Assembly (NCBI GenBank): GCA_903864375.1
Contig: CAIPFS010000042.1
Coordinates: 1 to 5,274 of the forward strand
DNA length: 5,274 bases
From: an uncultured Verrucomicrobiota bacterium
GTDB lineage: Bacteria > Verrucomicrobiota > Verrucomicrobiia > Limisphaerales > UBA9464
Reading direction: 5' to 3'
In this document: piece after piece, positions 1-5,193 of the stretch
Layout: each line of letters begins with the position of its first letter
How positions within the stretch are numbered: the first letter of the stretch is position 1
The notes under the pieces: model-generated
What the model saw: the letters and a program-made list of their open reading frames with translations, nothing else
Told to the model about the DNA's origin: nothing
Database searches by the model: none
Position numbers and translations under genes: made by a program

Positions 1-38
1 GGCCAATCGGCCCAGGCGGGGTGATACGTGATGCTTCA

Positions 39-51
39 GGGCTGAAAGCCC
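39..51 (-). terminator. Possible weak terminator hairpin after the DUF5069 gene
   Basis: A perfect 5-bp GC-rich stem (GGGCT / AGCCC) with a 3-base loop begins six bases beyond the stop codon of the minus-strand DUF5069 gene. Position and composition suit a transcription end. There is no run of T after it on the minus strand, so it is not a textbook intrinsic terminator. It could be chance or a Rho-dependent end. The remaining bases 1-38 show no gene that I can support. Confidence 0.25.
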
Positions 52-57
52 GGAAGA

Positions 58-504
58 CTACTTCAAGACGGCCTGATGGAACTCGAACCAGTCATCCAGG
101 TTATTGAGGTTGATTGCGTCCGGCAGCACCGACCCGTCATCGGGGAGGCTGTTGGCAGCCAGGATGTTCTTTCGGGTTTCATCCTTGTGAATATAGCCGA
201 TGAGGGTGGTGTTCAGTTTGTGGATGTTCGCCTTGGTCAAATTGACCCCGGGTTGCTGACGAACCCAGGCCTCAAACTGGGGATAGGTGGGCTTCGACTC
301 CTTGATGAACTGAACGATGGCCTCGGGGTTCAAGCCCAGCGATGTGACCACCAACGTATCGTAGCCCTGGCCGATGCCGGGATATCCAGCAGCCAGTTTT
401 CCGGCGGCTTCCAACGAGGCTTTCAGCCACAAACGGGGAAGATGGAGAATGCCCAGCGGACCGGCAACGCCGGAGCTGATAAGGGGAACGTAGGTTTCGC
501 TCAT
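58..504 (-). CDS. DUF5069-family small protein of unknown function
   Basis: The predicted protein has 148 residues. It starts MSETYVPL and contains a segment around residues 15-65 (LHLPRLWLKASLEAAGKL, then GYDTLVVTSLGLNPEAIVQF) that matches my memory of DUF5069 proteins: a conserved helix with 'R-x-L-x-K-x-R/S-x-x-x-A-G-K', then a short linker and a 'F/L-G-[LI]-x-P-E-A' helix. Length fits the family, which is usually about 140-150 residues. No signal peptide or membrane segment is visible, so it is probably cytoplasmic. I chose the ATG at 504 because the family begins near there; a TTG at 543 in the same frame would add 13 unconserved residues. The start lacks a Shine-Dalgarno motif. It is divergent from hpnA across about 140 bases. 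No biochemical function is known to me for this family, and neighbourhood does not supply one. Confidence 0.75.
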   Translation of the reverse strand: MSETYVPLISSGVAGPLGILHLPRLWLKASLEAAGKLAAGYPGIGQGYDTLVVTSLGLNPEAIVQFIKESKPTYPQFEAWVRQQPGVNLTKANIHKLNTTLIGYIHKDETRKNILAANSLPDDGSVLPDAINLNNLDDWFEFHQAVLK

Positions 505-640
505 GGATGGAGAGTGTGTGTATAGCTGCAGTTGACCTTCCAAGGCTACGGGGCGGGGGACTTGCGGGGCAACTGGTTTTACTTCCGGTCAGGAAAAGCC
601 CGGGATGGTTTTTATCCTCCATTCGTGCTGGAATCGTCGC
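505..640. promoter_or_regulatory. Divergent intergenic region, probable promoters of DUF5069 gene and hpnA
   Basis: The two genes on either side point away from each other, so this stretch should carry a promoter for each. On the minus strand a TATACA hexamer (519-524) lies 14 bases before the ATG at 504 and could be a -10 box with a very short leader, but no good -35 hexamer stands 16-18 bases upstream. On the plus strand TTGACC (532-537) looks like a -35 box, but the DNA 17 bases on is G-rich with no -10 match. I therefore infer promoters from gene arrangement rather than from clear motifs. An AGGA (591-594) stands 10 bases before an alternative hpnA start, ATG at 605. Confidence 0.3.
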
Positions 641-1654
641 GTGAACTGTTTCGTCACCGGTGCTTCGGGATTTATCGGGGCCAACCTGGCCCGCGACTTG
701 GTGAAGTCCGGGCATGCCGTCCGCGTCTTGCTGCGGCCCGGTGCCGATCGACGGGCACTGGACGGCATTCCCGTGGAGCAGGTCGCCGGGGATATCACCG
801 ATTCCCCGGAAATCCTCGAGGCGGCCATGGAAGGGTGCGATTGGTGCTTTCACGTGGCAGCAAGCTATGCCCTCTGGCTGCCTGATTACGCACCGATGTT
901 TCGAGCCAATGTGGACGGCACCCGGCATGTGCTCACGGCAGCCTGGAAGGCCGGTTGTTCCCGAATCGTGTACACCAGCACCGTCGGATGCATCGGGCTT
1001 CCCCGCGCTCATCGAGGGGAACCGGTGGTCCCGACCGACGAAGAAACGCCGGTGTTCGAGTCGCAAATGACCAATCCCTACAAGCTCTCCAAGTGGAAGG
1101 CTGAGTTGGTGGCCCTGGAGTTGGCTCGCGCGGGTGCGCCCGTGGTCATTGTCAATCCCAGTGCCCCCGTCGGTGCCTGGGATGTCAAACCCACCCCGAC
1201 CGGCCAGATTGTGGTGGATTTCCTCAATCGCGCCCTGCCGGCCTTTCTGGATACCGGCCTGAATTTTGTCCATGTCCGCGATGTGGCCGCCGGACATCGG
1301 TTGGCGGCTGAACGGGGTCGGATAGGACAGCGCTACATCCTCGGTCATGCCGGGGGCAATTGGACCCTCCAGCAGGCCCTTCAGGTCCTCGCTGAATTAA
1401 CCGGAATTCCAGCTCCGAGGCATCGGGTGCCGTATGCGGTGGCGCTGGGATTTGCCCAACTGAACGAACAGTGGTCGAAGTGGAGCGGACAACCACCCAA
1501 GGCACCGATAGCCGGTGTGAAAATGGCCCGGTATAAAATGTGGTTTCGCCCGGACCGGGCCATCCGGGAGCTCGGCCTGCCTCAGACCCCGCCGCAGGAG
1601 GCGCTGGCCGATGCCGTGCATTGGTTTCGAAGCCAGCGGATGGCCCGCGAATGA
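641..1654 (+). CDS. hpnA: Hopanoid-associated sugar epimerase (HpnA-type, NAD-dependent epimerase/dehydratase family)
   Basis: An extended short-chain dehydrogenase of 337 residues. The Rossmann fold opens at the very N-terminus with TGASGFIG (residues 6-13), the NAD(P)-binding glycine motif. A GD at about residues 50-51, the YTST segment at about 111-114 and YKLSK (147-151) supply the usual acidic residue, catalytic Ser/Thr and Tyr-x-x-x-Lys pair. HpnA-like signatures are HVAASYALW, NPSAPVG, KPTPTGQIVVDFLN, DTGLNFVHVRDVAAGH, and a C-terminal MARYKMWF...AIRELGLPQTPPQEALADAV stretch. HpnA proteins are encoded in hopanoid biosynthesis loci and are thought to act on the sugar-derived side chain; the exact substrate is not settled. 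I chose GTG at 641 because it aligns with the usual family start. ATG at 605, with AGGA ten bases upstream, would add 12 residues (MVFILHSCWNRR) and remains possible. No squalene-hopene cyclase is in the window. The stop lies 13 bases from the stop of the convergent radical SAM gene. Confidence 0.88.
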   Translation: MNCFVTGASGFIGANLARDLVKSGHAVRVLLRPGADRRALDGIPVEQVAGDITDSPEILEAAMEGCDWCFHVAASYALWLPDYAPMFRANVDGTRHVLTAAWKAGCSRIVYTSTVGCIGLPRAHRGEPVVPTDEETPVFESQMTNPYKLSKWKAELVALELARAGAPVVIVNPSAPVGAWDVKPTPTGQIVVDFLNRALPAFLDTGLNFVHVRDVAAGHRLAAERGRIGQRYILGHAGGNWTLQQALQVLAELTGIPAPRHRVPYAVALGFAQLNEQWSKWSGQPPKAPIAGVKMARYKMWFRPDRAIRELGLPQTPPQEALADAVHWFRSQRMARE

Positions 1655-1667
1655 CAGGCCTGCCGGA

Positions 1668-2882
1668 TCAAACCTTGCCAATCCACTTCCGGTCATCCCA
1701 GACCGCCTTGAGGGAGGTCAGGTTCCGACCGTCAAACACGTGGCGTGCGGCCTTGAACAGGTTGCCCTTTCGGGCTGCATTCCACGCATCGCTTGCGCTA
1801 ATCGCCACAAATTGCAGGACGCTCGGGTCCCGATAGCAATCAATCATGCACCGGGTGCAGCCGTCCCGGATCAGCTTCGAGTCATCCCACTCGTAGACGT
1901 TGCACATCGGTGTCTCCCAGAAGTGACAGCGATACAGGTTCAGATGCCAGTCGAGGTAGAAGTACTTGTGGCCGCCGAGACATCCGAACTTTTCCGTCTC
2001 TCCGCGGAGATGCCGCTGCATTTCCGAAAGGGATTCCTCCGGATTGACCACAGGATAACCGCTGTTCCGCTTCATGACCTTGATCTGATCGAACAGGCCG
2101 ATGAGCTCGTCCTTCGTGAAATTAACCAGGCCACTGTCGCTGAAGCTGAGGTAACTGGACGCCAGGCTGGTCAGCGGATAGCTGAAAGTACACGACTTGA
2201 ATCCGAGCTCCTCCAGAAAGGCCGGCAGCTTTCCGTAATCCTCAATCAACTTGCTGGCGGTGATACTGGCCGTCGTCTGGATACCCAGCTCATGAAAGAC
2301 CTCGTTGGCCCTCTTGATCTTGCGGCACACGTCCGGAAGTCCCCGGTTCTTTTCATGCCGGGCAACGTCGTGGGCATCGATGGACATGATCACGCTGGTC
2401 AGACCATCACTGGCGAGCGCTTTCATGTTTTCCTCAGTCCAGAGGGACCCATTGGTGCAGATCATCGGGTGGATACCCCGGTGGGCTGCGTACCGAACCA
2501 TGGACCGCAACTCTTTGTGCACCAACGGTTCACCCCCGACGAACAGCAGGTACCCAATGTGATTGCGAACGGCGATGTCGATGACGTCCTGGGCTTCCCG
2601 CAGGGTCACGCTCCGGCGCTGCTTGGGATCAAACTTGTCGACGGCAAATCCGCAAAAGTCGCACCGGGCGTTGCAGACATTGGTGATGGCAAACTGGAGA
2701 TACCCTGGCCCGCCATGACTCAAAACGTCGCCAATGAGGCTGAACGTGGATTTCGAAGGCCTTGGCACCGGTCGTGTAAAATCGACCGGATGTGGAGCCT
2801 GCGGGGCGGGAACCGCCGGGGAGGCAGTCGGGTTGGGTTGGTTGAGGGCTACCGCGGACATGCGAGCAAAGGCTGGAAACAT
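1668..2882 (-). CDS. Radical SAM protein with C-terminal cysteine-rich (SPASM-like) domain, function unknown
   Basis: The protein is about 404 residues from the ATG at 2882. The first ~50 residues are Pro/Ala-rich and probably disordered. The radical SAM core begins near residue 60. CNARCDFC (C70, C74, C77) is the CxxxCxxC motif that holds the 4Fe-4S cluster; GGEP (116-119) is the SAM-binding motif, followed by CTNGS and SIDAHD strands. The C-terminal part has C301, C319, C327, C342, C345 and C349, including a CTRCMIDCYRD cluster that could bind a second iron-sulfur cluster as in SPASM/twitch enzymes. Overall order recalls HpnH (adenosylhopane synthase), which also ends in a CxxCxxxC-type segment, but the core sequence differs clearly, so I do not name it hpnH. 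ATG at 2861 gives a slightly shorter protein; the frame stays open without an ATG up to a TTG at 3149, but that extension is low-complexity and palindromic. It converges on hpnA. Substrate and pathway cannot be read from the sequence. Confidence 0.85.
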   Translation of the reverse strand: MFPAFARMSAVALNQPNPTASPAVPAPQAPHPVDFTRPVPRPSKSTFSLIGDVLSHGGPGYLQFAITNVCNARCDFCGFAVDKFDPKQRRSVTLREAQDVIDIAVRNHIGYLLFVGGEPLVHKELRSMVRYAAHRGIHPMICTNGSLWTEENMKALASDGLTSVIMSIDAHDVARHEKNRGLPDVCRKIKRANEVFHELGIQTTASITASKLIEDYGKLPAFLEELGFKSCTFSYPLTSLASSYLSFSDSGLVNFTKDELIGLFDQIKVMKRNSGYPVVNPEESLSEMQRHLRGETEKFGCLGGHKYFYLDWHLNLYRCHFWETPMCNVYEWDDSKLIRDGCTRCMIDCYRDPSVLQFVAISASDAWNAARKGNLFKAARHVFDGRNLTSLKAVWDDRKWIGKV

Positions 2883-2930
2883 CCTCGTTTTCGCCCCAGC
2901 CGCAACCTTTTCCGTCAGAGTGTCGGGAGG

Positions 2931-2955
2931 ATTATCTCCGGACGGCCCATGGGCC
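2931..2955 (-). promoter_or_regulatory. Possible -10 box with adjacent 12-bp palindrome upstream of the radical SAM gene
   Basis: On the minus strand GATAAT (2936 down to 2931) matches five of six bases of the bacterial -10 consensus and sits about 48 bases before the ATG at 2882. Eight bases upstream is a perfect 12-bp palindrome, GGCCCATGGGCC (2944-2955), where a -10/-35 spacer would be, so a dimeric regulator there could block or aid polymerase. No good -35 hexamer is present, and short GC palindromes are common in GC-rich DNA. This is inference. Confidence 0.22.
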
Positions 2956-3053
2956 TCGCCCTCCCGGCCGTCGCCGCCGTCGTCGCCCGTCGTCAGCCGG
3001 CGCTGATGCATCGGTGTTCTGCGCAGGAGAGGTTGCGCCCACTCACGCCGTAG

Positions 3054-3096
3054 GGCAGACATTCTTGTCTGCCGTGCCGCCGACTTTCCGGTCGGC
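3054..3096. repeat. Two adjacent hairpins (8-bp and 6-bp arms)
   Basis: The first is GGCAGACA (3054-3061), a 4-base loop, then TGTCTGCC (3066-3073), a perfect 8-bp inverted repeat. Five bases on comes GCCGAC (3079-3084), a 6-base loop and GTCGGC (3091-3096). Both could form cruciforms in DNA or hairpins in RNA from either strand. Two small palindromes in a row, with a third larger one 20 bases further, resemble an interspersed REP-like intergenic element rather than a single terminator. Only one copy is visible in the window, so the repetitive nature is unproven. Confidence 0.55.
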
Positions 3097-3115
3097 AGGC
3101 TTGAACCCTGTCCCA

Positions 3116-3152
3116 CCGTTGGATGTCCTTTAATTGGAGAGACATCCAACGG
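3116..3152. repeat. Perfect 12-bp inverted repeat with 13-base loop; possible end of the MIOX transcript
   Basis: CCGTTGGATGTC (3116-3127) and GACATCCAACGG (3141-3152) are exact reverse complements separated by an AT-richer 13-base loop. The element starts 33 bases beyond the stop codon of the minus-strand MIOX gene, a natural place for a transcription terminator or an RNA 3'-end stabiliser. There is no T tract after it on the minus strand, so a standard Rho-independent terminator is not supported. Together with the two hairpins at 3054-3096 it may be part of a dispersed palindromic repeat. Confidence 0.6.
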
Positions 3153-3185
3153 AGGTGGAGAAACGCCGTTATCTGGAAGGTAAAA

Positions 3186-4094
3186 TCACCAGCGCACCTT
3201 CGCCGGGAAAAACTCGGAAATCAGATCTTCGTAGTAGGGTCGAAGAGCCATCGCATCGGGTTTGGCGTGGCTCTTGGTGTAGAGGTCGTAGGGGTTGAAA
3301 TCCTGGACATCCTTCAAGTGCTTCCGGTCCTGGGCGTTCAGCAGATGCCCGTATTCACCCTCCCGGTGCCACGGATAGAAGCTGTGATATCGGAGCATGT
3401 AGAGCCCTTCCATCGGAAGGTAGTCCTTGCAGACATTGTAAATGTACTCGTCGTGCCCCCAGGAAAGATTGACCGCATCGAGTCCGCAGCCCTCTTCGTA
3501 AATGCCGTTCGTGCTTTGGAAGCGGACGTCCCGTGAGTCGGGATTGGCATCAAAGAAGCGGGGGAAGACGATCTTTTGGGAATACGCACAACCGGTCGGA
3601 AAGGTGTCACCCACCACGGCCCATTGAGGTTCGCCCCAGAGGCAGAGAATTTTTCCCAAATCGTGGACAAAACCGGTCAGGATCATCCAGCGGGGCTTTC
3701 CGTCCGCCCGCAGGTGCTCGGCAGTCTGCAGGAGGTGCTCCAATTGGGAGAGATCCGTGTCGGGATCCGAATCGTCCACCAGTTGATTGAGGTACTCCGC
3801 CGCCTCCCAGATGCTCATCTGGCGACGGTTCAGGCCCAGATACTCTTTCCGCTTGGCCAGCGCGAATTCGTAGGTCTGGTGGGCATGGTTCAGCCGGTAG
3901 AATTCACGGACCGTGGGGCGCGCATCGGCCTCGTAGTTCCGAAACTCCGTCACCTTCTTTTCCGGGTCGGTACCGACCGAGGGCTTCTTTTGCTCCTCAG
4001 TCATCGGCTGGGGATACCGCTGCTTGTAGAAGTCCTCGACCTCATCAAGGGATTGCAGCGGGGTGTTGCTCTCGGGCGCAGTCAGAATACTCAT
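3186..4094 (-). CDS. myo-Inositol oxygenase (MIOX, EC 1.13.99.1)
   Basis: A 302-residue protein covering the whole MIOX family (animal enzymes are about 285 residues). The family enzyme uses a mixed-valent di-iron centre and O2 to cleave myo-inositol to D-glucuronate in the cytoplasm. All six metal ligands of the animal enzyme have counterparts: H120 (in EHLLQTAEHLR), H144 and D145 (VHDLGK), H214 (SWGHDEY), H237 (RYHSFYPWH) and D270 (YDLYTK). Other conserved blocks are FRNY (51-54), HAHQTYEFA, DDSDPDTD, LWGEPQWAVVGDTFPTGC and LRPYYEDLI. K148, S238 and K274 match positions that bind substrate in the animal enzyme. The N-terminal ~45 residues are charged and unconserved. ATG at 4094 is the only good start and lacks a Shine-Dalgarno motif. 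It follows the sugar permease gene by 66 bases on the same strand, so co-transcription is likely and myo-inositol import is a reasonable guess. No truncation or missing active-site residue is seen. Confidence 0.96.
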   Translation of the reverse strand: MSILTAPESNTPLQSLDEVEDFYKQRYPQPMTEEQKKPSVGTDPEKKVTEFRNYEADARPTVREFYRLNHAHQTYEFALAKRKEYLGLNRRQMSIWEAAEYLNQLVDDSDPDTDLSQLEHLLQTAEHLRADGKPRWMILTGFVHDLGKILCLWGEPQWAVVGDTFPTGCAYSQKIVFPRFFDANPDSRDVRFQSTNGIYEEGCGLDAVNLSWGHDEYIYNVCKDYLPMEGLYMLRYHSFYPWHREGEYGHLLNAQDRKHLKDVQDFNPYDLYTKSHAKPDAMALRPYYEDLISEFFPAKVRW

Positions 4095-4104
4095 GACAGA
4101 AAAA

Positions 4105-4130
4105 TTTTCAGGGAATGGATCGCCTGAAAA
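4105..4130 (-). promoter_or_regulatory. Perfect 8-bp inverted repeat followed by T tract, just upstream of MIOX (operator or attenuator)
   Basis: TTTTCAGG (4105-4112) and CCTGAAAA (4123-4130) are exact reverse complements around a 10-base centre. Read on the minus strand, the stem is followed at once by five T residues and then, ten bases after the stem, by the MIOX ATG at 4094. That arrangement fits either a weak intrinsic terminator/attenuator between permease and MIOX, or an operator whose half-sites are spaced 18 bases centre to centre. The stem has only four G-C pairs, so a strong terminator is doubtful. Its role is inference; the repeat itself is read directly. Confidence 0.45.
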
Positions 4131-4160
4131 AGGGAATTGCTCAAGTCAGAATTGGTGGAC

Positions 4161-5123
4161 CTAACTCCGGCCCCGGCTCTGGCGCCACTTGTCGAGGCCC
4201 ACGGCCAGAACGATCACCACGCCGATGATCACCTCCTGGGTGTAGGTCTGCCAGCCCAGCTGGTTCGTGCCGTTCCGCAGCAGGGCCATAATCAACGCTC
4301 CGATCATCGATCCACTGATGCTGCCCGCCCCGCCACTCAGGCTTGCCCCTCCAATCACCACGGCGGCAATGATGTCCAGTTCAAGTCCCACCGCGACCGT
4401 GGGGTCCCCCTGGGTGAGGCGGGACATCTGCAGCAGCCCGGCCAGACCAAACAACAGCCCGGCAACCCCGTAGGTGGCCATTTTGACGGTGGCCACCCGC
4501 ACTCCACTGTAGCGCGCTGCCAACTCATTGGCCCCGACCGCAAACACCTGTCGCCCAAAAACCGTCCTGCGCAGCAACAGGCCCATCACGATGGCGAGGG
4601 ATAGTAGAATCCAGACGCCCACCGGCAGCGGCCAGAACCTGCCGGGATTTACCCGGGCCATGAGGATTCCCGCTCCGGATTCGGGTGGAACATTGATGGT
4701 CGCATTGTTTCCAAGCCATTTGGCGCCTCCCCGTACCACTCCCATCATGCCGAGTGTGACGATGAACGGCATCATCCGGAATCCAGCGATAATGATCCCG
4801 TTGATGAGCCCGATCCCTGACGCCACTGCCAGGACCATCGCGACCGTCGCCCAGAGCGGCCATCCGGCGACCAGGAGCCGTGCTCCCAGGACGCCCGTGA
4901 AGGCGACGACGGAGCCCACGCTCAAATCAATGCCGGCCCCGACAATGATCAACGTCATCCCCAACGCGCCAACCGCGACAATGACAGTCTGGGTCAGGAT
5001 GTTCTTGAAATTGCCACCAGTGAAAATGAACTCCCGTTCCTCGGTCAGGGCAAACAGTCCGCAAACCAGCAGCAAGCCCAGAAATGGGCCGCCGGATTGC
5101 AGCAGGCGGGAAAAGCGCGACAT
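4161..5123 (-). CDS. Sugar ABC transporter permease, RbsC/BPD_transp_2 family
   Basis: A 320-residue, strongly hydrophobic inner-membrane protein of the ribose/xylose/inositol-type permease family. About ten membrane segments can be seen, roughly at residues 12-28, 42-61, 69-87, 90-112, 118-132, 164-185, 214-233, 248-262, 268-283 and 296-310. Family hallmarks are GMTLIIVGAGIDLSVGSVVA (55-74), FIVTLGMM (120-127), FGRQVFAVGANELAARYSGV (189-208) and the cytoplasmic loop LELDIIAAVVIGGASLSGGA (247-266), which contacts the ATP-binding subunit. It should work with an RbsA-like ATPase and a periplasmic sugar-binding protein; neither is in the window. ATG at 5123 was chosen over an in-frame TTG at 5135, which would add four residues. 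No Shine-Dalgarno motif is visible. Substrate cannot be read from a permease alone, but the downstream MIOX gene makes myo-inositol the leading candidate; ribose, xylose or another sugar remains possible. Confidence 0.9.
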   Translation of the reverse strand: MSRFSRLLQSGGPFLGLLLVCGLFALTEEREFIFTGGNFKNILTQTVIVAVGALGMTLIIVGAGIDLSVGSVVAFTGVLGARLLVAGWPLWATVAMVLAVASGIGLINGIIIAGFRMMPFIVTLGMMGVVRGGAKWLGNNATINVPPESGAGILMARVNPGRFWPLPVGVWILLSLAIVMGLLLRRTVFGRQVFAVGANELAARYSGVRVATVKMATYGVAGLLFGLAGLLQMSRLTQGDPTVAVGLELDIIAAVVIGGASLSGGAGSISGSMIGALIMALLRNGTNQLGWQTYTQEVIIGVVIVLAVGLDKWRQSRGRS

Positions 5124-5179
5124 GGATGGAATCAAGAATCAGTCACCACGATGGGCAGAAGGACAGGGGGCAAAGGGGA

Positions 5180-5193
5180 GATGCATGCGCATC
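5180..5193. promoter_or_regulatory. Small inverted repeat upstream of the permease, possible operator
   Basis: GATGC (5180-5184), ATGC, then GCATC (5189-5193) form a 5-bp inverted repeat 56 bases upstream of the permease ATG. Such a dyad could be a regulator half-site pair for the transporter/MIOX unit. It is short, does not match an operator consensus I know, and no promoter hexamers stand clearly beside it, so this is only a candidate. Confidence 0.15.

Larger units (their letters stand above)
2883..3185. other. 303-base gene-free region between MIOX and radical SAM genes, rich in palindromes
   Basis: No convincing gene lies here. The reading frame of the radical SAM gene stays open through most of it, but the implied peptide is low-complexity (for example a DDGGDGREGE run) and passes through several inverted repeats, which argues against coding. 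The stretch holds perfect palindromes at 2944-2955 and 3005-3012, hairpins at 3054-3073, 3079-3096 and 3116-3152, and a GTCGCC/GTCGTC-rich tract at 2970-2994. It must also hold the end of the MIOX transcript and probably the promoter of the radical SAM gene. Confidence 0.6.

Noticed and set aside
532..537. TTGACC as a -35 box for hpnA
   Set aside because: No acceptable -10 hexamer lies 16-18 bases downstream; that stretch is G-rich.
272..1348. 358-codon open frame on the minus strand
   Set aside because: It is antisense to hpnA and overlaps the DUF5069 gene in another frame; the translation is Gly/His/Arg-rich with no recognisable domain, typical of a GC-rich shadow frame.
1655..1667. Bidirectional terminator between the convergent hpnA and radical SAM stops
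   Set aside because: The 13-base gap holds only a short CAGGCCTG palindrome with no loop or T tract.
1668..2882. Naming the radical SAM gene hpnH
   Set aside because: The overall layout is similar, but the core around the CxxxCxxC motif and the rest of the barrel do not match the HpnH sequence I know, and the gene is convergent with hpnA rather than in its operon.
1611..3053. 480-codon open frame on the plus strand
   Set aside because: It lies opposite the radical SAM gene, whose minus-strand product has clear catalytic motifs; the plus-strand translation shows no family motif and overlaps the end of hpnA.
3576..4127. 183-codon open frame on the plus strand
   Set aside because: Antisense to MIOX, which has full active-site conservation; no domain seen in this translation.
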